Assembly: GCA_034440635.1 (NCBI GenBank)
Contig: JAOTON010000054.1
Span: forward strand, 344,237 to 408,236
From: Lepas anatifera
Lineage: Eukaryota; Arthropoda; Thecostraca; Lepadidae
Length of the DNA stretch: 64,000 bases
Direction: 5' to 3'
A program made the position numbers and the translations under genes. This document shows positions 1 through 29,893 of the stretch, piece by piece; the first letter of the stretch is position 1, and each line of letters opens with the position of its first letter. Under the pieces are notes generated by a model that was not told the origin of the DNA, did not search any database, and saw only the letters and a list, made by a program, of their open reading frames with translations.

Positions 1-1095
1 TTAGGGGCCCCAGAGGGTTGGTCTCAAGGGCCCCAAAGTTCGGTATCAGGGGCCCCGGGAGTCTGTCTCAGGGGAGGGGGCCGAGCAAGTCTCAGGAGCC
101 CCCAGAGAGTGGTTCTCAGGGCCCTGCAACATAGTCTATTTCAGGGGGACCCCTGAAAGTCAGTCTCAGAGAACCCCAAGAGTCGGTCAAGGGGACCCCA
201 AGAGTCTGTCTTAGGGGACCCCGAGATTCGGTCTCGGGGTCCCCCTGAAGTCTGTCTCAGAGAACCCCAAGAGTCAGTCTCAGAGCACCCCAAGAGTCGG
301 TCTCAGGGGGCCCTCATAGTCTCACGGGCTTCTCTCAGGAGTCAATATTTAGTTTCAGGTGGCCCGAGAGTTAATCCGGGTGTCCGAGAGTTAGTCTAAT
401 TTGATCCGCAGAGTGCTGGTTTCAGGGGGCCCCAGAGGGGTAATTTTGGGAGCCATCGAGATTTAGCCTCAGGCTGTGCCCCCGCCCCCCTCCGAGTTTT
501 GGTATAAGCGGCCCCGGAGTCAATCTCAGGGAGCACCCAACAGTTAGTCTCAGAGGGCTCCCGGTTGTCAGTCTCAGAGACATCCGAGAGTTAATCTCGG
601 GGTACTGAGAGTAATTTCAGAGGTGCTCCCGAGTTTTGGTCTCACGGGCCCGGAGTTAGCCTTAGGCCCGTGAGAGCTAATCTGGAGCCTCGAGTTAGTC
701 TCAGGAACGCCAAAGACTTAGTCTCAGAGGTGATTCCACCCCCCCAGGGTGTTTGTCTCAGGGGCGCCCTAGGCAAGTCTCAGGGGGCTGTCGGAAGTCA
801 TTCCCAGCCCCCTCCCCCCCCAAAGACAGCCTCAGGGGACCTCAATAGCTAATCTGGATGGTCACGATAGTCAGTCTCAGCCCCTTCCTCCAGAGCAAAT
901 CTGGGGGGCTCAATAATTAGTCTCAGAGGTGCTGCCGATAACTACTCAGGAGCCCCGAGAGATTCTCAGGGGCCCCCAGTTTTGATCAAGAGGCGCCGTG
1001 AATCGGTCTCCGAGACCCCCTGAGATCTAATCGGGAGAGCGGCCGAAAATTAGCTTTGTGAGCGCCGCCAAGTATTGGTATTAGGTAGCCCCAGA
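1..1095. repeat. degenerate GC-rich tandem repeat
   Basis: A loose tandem array of about 20-35 bp units built on AGTCTCAGGGG and GGGGCCCCGAGAGT. Units differ in length and sequence, so this is an old, eroded minisatellite. It may start before the window. Open frames inside it are by-products of the repeat. No coding signal seen. Confidence 0.75.
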
Positions 1096-2029
1096 CCTCA
1101 AATAAAAAATCTCAAAATCATATGCCTCGGAAAAAATGTACCTACCCCTATTGCGTACTAAAAAGCACAAATTGAAACATGACGATCAGGCACCATTATC
1201 GAAGGAAAGGCAAAAATTAATCTAATTTTACCATGAGAGCAAATCGAACAGGGAATTTGGCACTTTAGTCAATTTTTAATATATTAGCTTAACACCAATA
1301 ACTACATTCCTAAATATTCTGAAATAAATAACTTTCCAATATTTTCGTGGGAAACCAGACAAACAAGGGTAATGACAGAAATTGATGAGCATAATCCCAA
1401 AAAGAAAAATAGGTATGAAAGGTTGAAAATAACAATAACAGAGTGAGCCAAGGCGATAGATATCTTGGGCGCCTTTTGTCTTGGTAATTTGCTCGTTTAC
1501 AAGATAGCAAGGGTAAGAAAGTAACTGGATCTCAACAGGATCTGTCGACGGAATAGAGGATATGTAACGTTCGGGACACACTACCATATCCCTTGTATCT
1601 TTATTCGTTTTTTTCGTTTCTTTGGAAATTTCCCGATTAAAGAGTTCATGGATTCGACACCGGGATATAATTGCTAGTCATTTCCCGTAGAGGATCATTT
1701 CTTCGTACTCAAAACGACTGACCTCCAATAACTTCATTTCTGATTACCTGAGTGAATTGAGGTAGACTCAGGTTTAACATCATGCGCGCATCAACATTGA
1801 ACTTCCTGAAATATGGCTCAAAGCTGTTATTATAGCCACGCTACCATATAAGGTATGGGTCATCCTTAATATTTGGTGACCTTAGTTTACCAACACTTGG
1901 TCGGATCGAAAAAAACCAACCTTTAAACAAAATAAGAATGAATGCTTAAAAAGGCACAACAAAATTTCCCTCGTGTGAATGTTATAGTGTTAAAATACTA
2001 TACAAAAATATAGGAGATGGGCCCGGTTA
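1096..2029. other. gene-free AT-rich stretch
   Basis: Unique-looking AT-rich sequence. Short open frames (for example 1276-1587 on the minus strand) have no recognisable composition or splice context. I see no feature here. Confidence 0.5.
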
Positions 2030-2640
2030 CTAAGGGGACCCCCGGCCTGGGGCCCCCGACGGTAGTCGGACCCCTCCTTGGCCGAATCCTGGCTACGCCA
2101 CTGTGTTCTGAGACTCTATATCAGCCACCCTGGGACCCCTAAGCCTAGCTGGGGCCCTGAGCTAATCTGGGTACCACTGTGCTTATCTGGGGCCTCTGAT
2201 CTGGTATGGTGGCCCTAAGCTGTTCTAGCATCATTGAGCTAAGCTGGGATCCGTGAGCTTGAACAAGTCCCTTGAGCTGTTTTGAGACCCTACATAAGCC
2301 GACATGGGGACCTCCGAGCTGAACCGGGCCCCTAAGCTAATCTGGCACCCTGTGGGAATCTGGAACTCCCCTGTGATGAGCTTCTAGGGGTCCTGTGTTA
2401 TGTGGGATCCCTTGATAAGCTGGTCCCGAGGCTAATGCACTGGTCTGGGTCCTTGGCTGACTGATCTGGGTTCCTGAGCCATGGTTTGGATCTTGGGGCC
2501 CTTCGAGATAATTTAGCGGTCCCTGGGCGGCATAGGCATAGGAACCGGGGGTCAGGGAGATACTGCCCCCCTTTGAGGTGGGCCCCGCAACGAATATACA
2601 ACTATCAGTAACTGTAATATAGAACAAGAAACCCAAACGG
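2030..2640. repeat. degenerate GCTAATCTGGG tandem repeat
   Basis: Degenerate units of about 20-30 bp around CCTGAGCTAATCTGGG with GGGGCCCC, similar in style to the array at 1-1095. The part at 2083-2100 (CCTGGCTACGCCACTG) looks like a terminus of a CAGTGGCGTAGCC-type short transposon. A related scrap lies at 3606-3660. Confidence 0.6.
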
Positions 2641-3943
2641 GCCCGATAGCTTGTCAGGGACTTTCAAGTTCGGTAGTACGCTGCCTGCAAGCCCCTGGAG
2701 GAGGAGCGCTTCGTAAAAAGGCAAGGCACCTACTACCCGAGTGTTTCCAAATGAGTCCCAAGAACTGGGCCCAATCAAGCTCCATCCCAATCCCAACACA
2801 AAATATGAATCGGACACGGACCCCGCACCAAATGCCGAGCAACAGTGCCCTTAGCCATCGAAGGCGCGACGTCTTTCGATGCCAGGGTTATATGGCGTCG
2901 CCAACTCTTTCCCTGTTGGAGGGGTTTCTTGGGAGTCAAATTGCTCCTTGCACAAGGAATCTGCTGTGCCTTAAACCCGAGTTGGTCGCGTGGAAAGCAA
3001 GGTTGCTAACCACTATAGCACCATGCCTACACCTCCTCGGCATCCAAAGCTGGCCATCAAGTATGTACCTACATTGCACTTGCAGTTATGCCGGAACTCT
3101 GCATTTTAGGCATCGAAATATAGCTAGGCGTATTTATTGTGATCAGGCTTCACCTAAATCAATCTGTAATGATGACAAGAAGAGATCTGTAATAACCTAA
3201 ATAAATGTTCCCATTTTCGTCATTGAATAAGCAAATACAAGTTGATTAGGCATAGCGAAGTGAGGCTATTTGGTACCAAAGCATTGTCTGTAGTTTTCTT
3301 AACAGTTCTTAATTCTGTAAATGTGATGAAAAGGGCCTAAACATCTGTAAATATGAAAAAACGCGCTAGTGGTAGTGGTGACTGAAATCCTCCAAAAAGC
3401 TTGAAAATGTATGTCGTATTTGAAATGGGTCTTGGTAAAAACAGAAAATGTTTTTTTGGCGTCTTACTATGATTTATTAGATCATAATAGGTACAACTCG
3501 AAATCATAGGGCAAAATTTAATTTCTCAATTTTCCATATATTGACATGCTTGTGTGCATGCGTGCCTTATTGACACCAAACGAGCTAACTAATTTATTTA
3601 TAATTATGGGCCCCCGTGGCCTGGGGCCCCCTTGAGGTGGGCCCCTTCTAAGGTTGGCCCCCACTTTTCAAACCGTTCCTCGCCCTGGTACACGAACTGT
3701 CATGGTCTTGCAATGTCAACCAAGGCTCGCACTGTAGAGGGTAAGAAGATACACAGAAAGCGGTTAAGATCTCGTAACCTTAAGCAGATTCTGCCACGAC
3801 TGAATTTTCAGCGTAGCTCCCAAACTAGGGGTCAGATTGGGTAAGCCCGGACCCTGGGTTGACTTTGTTGAAGGTATTTTGGGGGCCCCTCCCTCAGCGG
3901 CTGTACCGCCCGGCGGGCTGCGGTGTCTGTCTGCGTCCATTAC
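2641..3943. other. no gene recognised
   Basis: Mixed sequence between the repeat array and the last exon found of the minus-strand gene. If that gene continues, its 3' exons could be here or before position 1, but I found no segment with a fitting acceptor and phase. The frame at 2751-3200 plus lacks family features. Confidence 0.4.
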
Positions 3944-21802
<17,859 letters not shown>

Positions 21803-21900
21803 GCCGGTCACGACCAGCTGCAGAGGCAGCCGAGGTCAGATGGACAAAGGAACCAACACCGCACACAAGCCTACGCTAAGCGTTTCTGACTGCATAACCA

Positions 21901-22906
21901 TTAACACGCGCCCCGCTGGGGTCCCTTGCATGACGCGCCCCGCTGGGGGGGGCGTTTTTCGCCCCCTCCGTATCTCGTTCCCCACGAAAGCTAAAGGAAA
22001 ATTACGGGCGGTGTTCGAAAGCTCTTGACAAGACAAAGAGAATTTATATGAATAATTATTATGTCAGGTCAATATTGAGCTCAGCATAGGTCAAAGAATG
22101 TTCCATAGGCTTACAACAGAGCAGTGTACGTTTCCCTCTCTAGATCTGCCCTCAGGGGGCTAGAGGAAATATTTATGCATCATTGGATTCCTCTCATCGC
22201 GGCGAATCGAATGATGTATAATATGACGTTGCTAGGTCAAAAAGTCAAAATGACCTGACCTCGACTTAGGTCAGGGTCACAGAGTGACCTGGTATGGTCA
22301 TGTTGCATATCAATCGACTCCCCGTGACAATATAAACACAATAAAACCAAAATAGGAGCTTTATCTCAATTCAGTGAGAAGTTATTGGCAAAACAATCAC
22401 TTTCTGCTCCCGTGACCTGATATGACCTTTGAGAGGTCAGATGCTCAAAAGCTCAACTTAATGGTCAAGATCGTGGTAAGAATAGACAGTTTGACGATTT
22501 TCAGCCTTATCTATCCAGTATTTACTGAAAACGAGTCCATTCTATTTTTCACCATAGACTTATAATGGGGTGACCAAAAAATTGACCCCACCTTAGGTCA
22601 CCAATATCAAAATTCCGAGATAGCAGATTTGTAGACCTCATATTGTGGAAGTTTCAAACTGATCAGTTTGCTAATGTTCCCTGGGCGCTGCTTCAAGCTC
22701 GTAATTTTAGGTTTTGAGGTCGCGTCACTTGACCCTGAATAGCTCCTTGACCTGACATGACCTTAACTAAAAAATTTGGTCAGATGTGTAAAAGTGATCA
22801 GGAATAAGGTACCGTAAGTTTTGTTGTTCTGCGTCTCTTCGTTTTTAAGCTATCTGGGGAAAACCAGGAGGGGGCGAATTTCGCCTCCCAGCGGGGCGCG
22901 TGTTAA
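21901..22906 (+). mobile_element. TTAA element 2 (GCCCCGCTGGGG family), complete
   Basis: TTAA at 21901-21904 and 22903-22906. The left end has the box CGCGCCCCGCTGGGG twice, separated by TCCCTTGCATGA, followed by the hairpin GGGGGGCG/CGCCCCCTCC. The right end, read inward, has one box (TTAACACGCGCCCCGCTGGG) and the hairpin GGAGGCGAA/TTCGCCCCCTCC. The interior carries many TGACCT/AGGTCA hexamers and no gene. Only copy of this family in the window. Confidence 0.8.
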
Positions 22907-24146
22907 CTCTTTGTTTTCCGAACTAGTAGCTTCTTAACCCTTGCCCCGGTGGCGGGTACGAGCCACCTTCGCCCTGGTGGGGGGGGGGCTAAAAAAAACC
23001 CACGATCTAAAAAAATAAGAGAGCTGGGGCATTCCAGGACAAAACGACCAAAAATATTTCAATTTGACACCACCATGTCTAGAAAAAATCTGAAACTTTG
23101 TCTCCGGGGTAGTTTTGGGCCAGAAACACGCCTGTGAGAATCTTAGCCCCCTCCGATCAACGGTGACCGAGTTATAGCCCGAGGCATTTTCGGGAGGTCA
23201 CCTTATAGACTCATCTTTGATGCTTCATAACTCAAAAACGCATAGCCTGATTAACAAGTTTTGTATATCATTGAACTCGTCTTGAACTATACTTTATTTT
23301 GAAAAAGAAAATTTCAAAATTTGAAAATTTTTGACTTTTAATTTCTTTGACCTTTTCTTTTTGACCTAGCTTGACCTTTTCCCAGTTGAAATTGCCATTT
23401 TAGACACCTCAAAAATTTTGATCAATAAAATATCTTTCGATAGGAAAAATAAAAAAATGCGTTCTTGCTATAAGTTCCAAATATTTAGCACCTAAGGTAG
23501 GTATGTAGACGGTTTTTGACCACTGCAGTAGTATAGCCTTAGGGGAAATTGGGTGTATTGCGCCCATGCGACCAATTGCGCCCCCCACCCTCCACAGAAA
23601 TCCTGAAGTGGTATTTGATTTTACGCACTACCATTTTGTTTCCATCACTAAGTACTTCCTCTTTCCGTCGCACAGCCATCGGTGGTAGGTCACAGCTCAG
23701 CAAAATCTGCGATTTTTATATATTACTAGGTTTCTTACGACATTTAGGGTTTTATAATATCAAAAAATAAGAACTCAATTATATTTGGGGAGAGCGATGA
23801 CTTGCATTTTACAATAGGCATATTTTTGTGTATTTTCCGCCTTCTACCGGTCGTTTCTGCGAAGAACCTGTTCCAACAGGCAGCCATGTTTGATTGCGTT
23901 CAGAAATTTCAAATGCGCCATGGGTAAATGCGCCCGCGGGCGCAATTGAATGAGGGGTGGGCGCATTTAGCAAGACAGAAAATTAATCGTAGGTACTTTG
24001 CAGAGCAATGTTTCTCAAGTTTTTCCTCCGATACCAGTATTTTTATAGCGGGTACCTTTCAAAGCACTTTGATTCGTGCGAGTTTTGGGGTCAGCCCCTT
24101 GGGATCCTGGATCCTCCTCTGTACCTGCCTATACCTCACGGATATG

Positions 24147-24335
24147 CATAGGCGCAGGAATCGTGGGGGCAATGGAGGCGGCTGCCCCCACACTTTCGGA
24201 CTGTGGGGGCAGTGCCCCCCCCCAACTTCGAGCCGATGCATGTTGTTTGGTGGAAAGAAATGGTCGAGTCACCCGTAACCCGCAACCGACGACAACCCTT
24301 GCCCCCCCAACTTGAAAAAAGTTCCTGCGCCTATG
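24147..24335. mobile_element. hAT-type short element inside the pogo 5' region
   Basis: Ends CATAGGCGCAGGAA and TTCCTGCGCCTATG, with an exact 8-bp duplication CGGATATG (24139-24146 and 24336-24343). It is 189 bp and sits just upstream of the transposase start, so it could separate the gene from its promoter. Confidence 0.88.
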
Positions 24336-24406
24336 CGGATATGCATGTACAGTGTTCACTCATGATACCGATATACCTAACCTTATAAACACATCCTTTC
24401 CAGAAA

Positions 24407-26668
24407 ATGTCACCACCCACTTGGAGCGTTCAAGCACTCACCAGAGCAGTGAACGCTGTCAAGAATGGATCCTCAATCCGGAAAGCTTGCCAGCAGTTCA
24501 GGTAACAACGATTTACAGATCTAGTTATGGCATACGATATCCCATCTATTCTGCAGGTAGCCCAGACACTTCAAACAAGTTTTGTTGAAGATGTAAATTA
24601 CTGAATGAATTTGGGTATAAGGTACGGCCGATGGAATTGGAATGGCATTGACTTCCATTTTCCTTGACATGTCTAATGAATAATTTTTTTATTTCTCAGT
24701 CTGGGTATTTATGTTCTACCTTCCAGTTTCTATCCTTGCATCCTTGTTGTTGCCATGCATTGACCTTACATCCGGCAGTACATTCATTTAAATGACGATA
24801 CATATCCTTATACTGTCCTTTCCCCTTCCAGCATCCCACGTACAACACTCCGTGATCACCTTCACTGCCGAGTGCGCAACACCATCGGGTCGCCACCGAG
24901 ACCAGGGAGAAAGGGACGACTACCAGTTTTCAGTGCGGAGTTCGAGGATCGCTTCAAAGCTCACGTCCTCAGCATGGCTTCTGCGTTTTATGGAATAACG
25001 CGCATGGAACTGCGGAAACTAGCATTTGATGTTGCTGAACTCATGAACATCAACCATCCCTTCGATAAGGATATGAAGATGGCCGGGCACGACTGGGTAA
25101 CCAGATTCCTTAAGAGGCACCCGGAGATAAGGGTACGGACTCCGGAGCCGACGAGTATCTCCCGACTTGGGGGATTCAGACGATCTGAGGTCGAGCTCTT
25201 CTTCCAAAACTTAAAGAAACTAAATGACAAACACGGGTACGGGCCTACCCACGTTTACAATATGGACGAGACTGGCGTGCCCACAACCGTGCCCGGCCGG
25301 AAGATTCTAGCTGGAAAGGGCAGTCGCCAGGTTGGCATTGTGACCAGCGCTGAGAAAGGGCAGACTACAACAGCTGTTTACTGCTGCAATGCAGCTGGTG
25401 TGTTCATCCCTCCGCAGCTCATCTTCGCGAGGAAGCGTATGAATGAGTCCCTGAAACGAGGAGCGCCCCCTTGAACAATTTTTGCAACATCAGACAGTGG
25501 ATGGGCAACGAAAGACACGTTCGTGGAGTGGCTGCGTCACTTTATCAAGGTGACGGGAGCAACAGTGAAGAACAGAGTACTCCTCATCGTGGACAACCAC
25601 ACCAGCCACGTGTCCATCGAGGCTCTAACGCTGTGCGAGGAGAGTGGGGTGGATATCCTCACCCTGCCTCCACACACGTCACACAGACTGCAGCCGCTGG
25701 ACGTCGCAGTCTTTGGTCCATTGAAGACGTGGTACAAAGACGAGATCCACAGGTGGCTGCGGAAGAACCCAGGCCAAAGGGTGACCCAGCACCAAGTCTC
25801 CGAGGTGTTCGGTGCCGCGTACCTCAAAGCAGCGGCACCGAGGAACGCTGTAAATGGCTTCAAGGCCTCCGGCATCATGCCGTTTGACGATCAGGTATTC
25901 TCCGATGAAGACTTTGTGGCGGCTATCCACGTACTGGCGGATCGAACAGTTCAAGACGGCACCGGTGCTCAGGATGATGATGCAGGTTCGCAGGGAGATG
26001 CTCCTGAGAGGGGCGCCACCGAGGACGAAGAGACTGCGAGAGACCGTGCCGATGCCATGGGTGAAGCTGTAACAGCACAGGGTGACGTTTCTGGTGCCAA
26101 AGGAAAAGCTCTTGGAGATGAGAGTAATGCTGGTGCAAAGTGTGACGGAGACTGTGTGCATGGGCATGGTGATGGTACCCTCCCATCCTGCAGCAACGGC
26201 ACTGTTGATACTGGGGCCCCACCGGAATTGGAAATGCCAGCAGAGGAGGCCCAGCGAAGGCAAGTTTCCCACATCACTCAAATTCTGATGGAAGCCACGT
26301 CGTCAGGCAAGGTCCCAGTGACATCAGAAATCCTTAATGAGATATTGTCTGTGCCGAAACCTACCCCAAGGGAGGTCAAAAGACGTGTCAAGAGCCAGCG
26401 ATCCGTGATTTTGACAAGCTCACCAGTAAAGCGAGCGCTGGTTGAAAAAGAGAAAAACACGGCTGGAAGAGAGAAAAGAGGAAAGAAGAAAGCGAAGACT
26501 CCAAGAAAGCAAAAGGTATCTCATCCAGTTGACATCTGCATTTTCTGCGGAGAATCGGTGGTTGGGGTGAACGAAATATGGCTGCAGTGTATCAAGTGTC
26601 AACAGTGGTGCCACGAGGCCTGCTCTGGTGGAGGGTCATCTGCTTTTATCTGTGACTTTTGCAAGTAA
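24407..26668 (+). pseudogene. pogo/Tigger transposase with PHD-like tail, one nonsense codon
   Basis: Two exons: 24407-24501 (ATG; donor TTCAG|GTAACA) and 24832-26668 (acceptor CCCCTTCCAG), joined in phase 2. Exon 1 and the start of exon 2 encode a psq/CENP-B-type helix-turn-helix (AVKNGSSIRKACQQF, then IPRTTLRDHL). A second DNA-binding segment follows, with WVTRFLKRHPE. The DDE_1 catalytic domain shows YNMDETG (first Asp), LLIVDNHTSH (second) and LQPLDVAVFG (third). The C-terminus has a basic linker and a PHD-like zinc finger: CIFCGE, CIKCQQWCHEAC, CDFC. A TGA at 25472-25474, between GAPP and TIFATSDSGW, stops the frame where relatives usually have Gly (GGA), so a single base change suffices. 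The remaining frame is intact, so inactivation is recent or the stop is read through. Confidence 0.88.
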
Positions 26669-26836
26669 GCAAATGTTCTCGAAAGGTTGATCAGGTTATG
26701 TTCGTGTTCTACGTTTAGTCTGCAGCGGTGCCACCAGGCTGCTCTGGTGGCGATCCGTCTGTTTTTGTATGTAGCTTTTGCAATTTAGCAAACGTTCGTG
26801 ACAGGTCAATCGAGGTTATGTTCTTGTTCTACGTTT
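26604..26836 (+). repeat. tandem duplication of the PHD-finger end
   Basis: The last coding part and 3' flank of the transposase (26604-26722) is followed by a diverged second copy (26723-26836): TGGTGCCACGAGGCCTGCTC versus CGGTGCCACCAGGCTGCTCT, each ending in GTTCTACGTTT. The second copy lies after the stop and has lost the zinc-finger cysteine spacing. Confidence 0.75.
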
Positions 26837-27609
26837 TTAAGTGTTCATACCTGCTTACCACCACGATCATCGATCGTGGCACGATGCGATGGGTGCAGGT
26901 GACTCGTTACAGGTAGCGTGCTGCATGATGTTGGATGCATTAGGTATGCATGGTGCATGAGGCTACCTTCTTTTGAAAGTTGGTATATCACACAATATAC
27001 CTACTGCAGTTCGGACTGACTCGCTTCCTCCTATATTCCAGTGGTCATGTGCATACTCCAGCCGATATGACCCTGGCAGTTGATAAGCCGATAATTCCGA
27101 CAAACATAGATCGTCACAGTATTTGCACGCATTATTCTGAAGACGTGTGATGCAGGCTAATCGGAAACTTCACTCAATCCTGACTTATTTATTACTGTCG
27201 CTTTGCTATTTCCTAACTTATTTCGTAACTGCACAGTGCTTATTCATAGGGCGCAATTAGAAGTAATTGCGCCCCCTCCTGGCGCAATTAACAGTATACC
27301 TGACCTAAATGCGCCCTTTGCAATGGTTTACCAAATTCGAACTTGCTATAAAACTTTGTGATATTCAGGTCTGGGAATGCGTTCAAATTGTGTAGAAATG
27401 ATCAGGCTTTATGATATAAGTCTTTGCATCACCTAAAACTGCACATACGGCCAACCACAAGCGTTTTTCCTTAAGCGGGCGCAATGCACCCAACTTCCCC
27501 TATGTTTAACGCCGCAAACATAGTGATTGTTTTTGTAATCGGTTGCTGGCAATCATATTGCTTTGTCTTTACGAAATTTTCATCGTGCAAGTGTCAGAAT
27601 TTATGACAA

Positions 27610-29893
27610 TTAACACGCGCCCACCCGAGGGGTGGGCAACCGGCCTCCTCAGGTCTCTACAGGTAGTAAAAAAACACCTTAGCGCAGCACCACCGTACGC
27701 CATCTATCTCTAACACAACATATTACAACTTCTGGAAAAATAATTTAGGTCAACTGGGAGGTGGTAGGTACCGTAAATACTGAAGGCCAGCTGGCAACTG
27801 ACTGGTGAGGGTGTGACCTGAGGTAGACGGTCGTCGTTATGCCTTGTGGGACTTTCAAATTTGGTTCATTGATTAACACTTCATCGTGGGAGTTGCTCGT
27901 TTGGGTGGTGGGGTCGGGGTCTCCGTAAAAAGTCCCGTGATGACTAGTGAGACACCTACTCCTAAAACTGAACTGGAAACAACTTGGACAATATTTATAA
28001 AAATAAAATTGCAGCCATTAAAAGTGATAGAAAGGGATCCATTGTTTCGAGGGAGACGAGGGCAAATGAACTTATTAATAAATGACCTTTCAGCCTTAAA
28101 CGAAAGTTTACAAAGATGTTGCGAGTTTATCCATAATTGAAACAAATATAAGTTATCCTATGAGCACCACTAACTCACACAATTACATCGTCCCCCGAGA
28201 TGGAAAAGTAGTATCGATACAAGGTGACCCAGTGCAGCACAGCATACGTTTGAGAGGATTCATGCAATGTAAAGAAACGTGTCTGAAAGAATTTCATTCC
28301 CAAAAAGTAATTTGAATCTGCTCATATATGCGAAAAAGTGTCCTGAAATTGTAACGCATTCGGCTTGGTCACTTGAACAGATTGCCTCATGATATTTTTA
28401 CAAGGTGATCATTTCATAGCTGACACGGATCCCAGAATCACAGATGAATAATTACACTGTGCACTGGGAGTGATGCCGCTAAACAGCCAGTTTTAATCAC
28501 TACCGAATATGTTACACACAATCGTTTGGTCGTGTCATCTTTGAGGTTGCTCGAGGTCACAGTATTTCTTACAGAAACAAAGTGGAAACCTAAATTTTGC
28601 GGCATAATAGGTGACAGAGGAGAGCCGTTGAAAGAAATGTTCAGCGCCATTGGAACACTCTTGTTGAGCCCAAACGGATTATGTATCTTATAATATTGCC
28701 TAGTCAAATGCCAAAATTAACCTGCTTTGACTTAGAACCAGGCTTCGGTCTGTATGGTAAAAAGAATATTAACACGCGCATTGACGGGGGGCGGGTACCC
28801 GCCCCCCCTCGGGTTTTTCGGAGATAGTAGAAAAACGGCGGCGCGTAGCGCCGCCGTACTTGGTATACCTTTTCCCTCATCATTTTTACAACTTCTGTAA
28901 AAATTTTAAGGTTAGGTCATTTCAGGTCAGGTCACCAGCACAGGTCAAGTGACCCGACCTCAAAAAAAATTTAAGATAGCATAAGTCGGAGCAGGGTGAA
29001 CTTATCCGATTGAAACTCATATCACACAATGGCCCCACCGAGTTCTCTAACATATGTTCCGGTATTTTTGATATCGATGACCTAAGGTCAGGTACGAGGC
29101 CTGACCTCTCCATTGGAAATACATGGGAAAATGGTTTTTACGGAATAACTCAGTAACGGATGGTGATAGAGCATTTATTTTAGCTGCATTAGACTCGCCT
29201 GGGCTTTGTGGTTCTAATGATATGCATTTTATATAATTTGACCCTGACCTGACCTCTTAAATGTGACCTTACAAAAAAATGGTTCAGATGTTTTCGATGG
29301 AGAAGTGGATGGGCAGCCAAACGCCATTTACCGTTTTTCGCTACCTACCGTGGTTCTCGAGATCTTGGGGGGCGGGTACCCGCCCCCCGTCAATGCGAAG
29401 GTGGCTCAGACCCCCGTCAATGCGCGTGTTAATTAAACTGCAGTGGCAAGCCAGACACGACAACGTAAAAACAAAACCTCCATCGCAATTCTCGACAATT
29501 CTCAATTTTCTCAAGTTATCAAAATTTACCAATTGCCCCATGCATTTCTAATGGAAAGACCATGACCTTGACCCTGCTCCCGGTTATCGACATAGAAATC
29601 CTGCTACGAAAAATTATCTTGCTGGGCGACCTTACTATGTAATGTGAATCAAACCACGATAGGCTAAATTTGATATTATTGATGCACTTCCCAAAGTTTT
29701 TTCGAGGTTAGGTCTCTTGACCTGGTTTGACGGTTTGACCTGGTATGACCCAGTTCTAAAATTTTTCCAGAAGTTGTAATATGTTGTGTTAGAGATAGAT
29801 GGTGTACGGTGGCGCTGCGCTAAGGTGTTTTTTTACTACCTGTAGAGACCTGAGGAGGCCGGTCGCCCACCCCCTCGGGTGGGCGCGTGTTAA
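27610..29893. mobile_element. TTAA element 4 (GCCCACCCGAGGGG family) at the palindrome centre
   Basis: TTAA at 27610-27613 and 29890-29893. Both ends read inward as TTAACACGCGCCCACCCGAG then a GGGGTGGGC hairpin partner and CCGGCCTCCTCAGG, so unlike the other families the two ends are symmetrical. It sits exactly where the two arms of the palindrome meet. About 1.6 kb of its own interior flanks a further element; that interior is AT-rich and has no frame I recognise. Confidence 0.8.
28769..29432 (+). mobile_element. TTAA element 5 (CATTGACGGGGG family)
   Basis: TTAA at 28769-28772 and 29429-29432, nested in element 4. Left end TTAACACGCGCATTGACGGG then hairpin GGGCGGGTACCCGCCC and a second hairpin GGCGGCGCGTAGCGCCGCC. 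The right end carries CGCATTGACGGGGG twice around a GGTGGCTCAGA spacer. Shorter than the 850-bp copy at 48341-49190, so it has lost part of its middle. Confidence 0.85.

Larger units (their letters stand above)
23542..27500 (+). mobile_element. pogo/Tigger-like DNA transposon, 3.96 kb
   Basis: Inverted ends GGGGAAATTGGGTGTATTGC and, from the right, GGGGAAGTTGGGTGCATTGC. A TA flanks each end (23540-23541 and 27501-27502). The opposite arm of the palindrome has the uninterrupted site GCCTTATGTTTAACG in reverse at about 29998-30016, which confirms TA duplication and the borders. Short TTGCGCCC/GGGCGCAA motifs recur near both ends (23560-23580, 23930-23970, 27245-27320) and may be transposase-binding sites. 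Carries one transposase gene. Confidence 0.92.
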
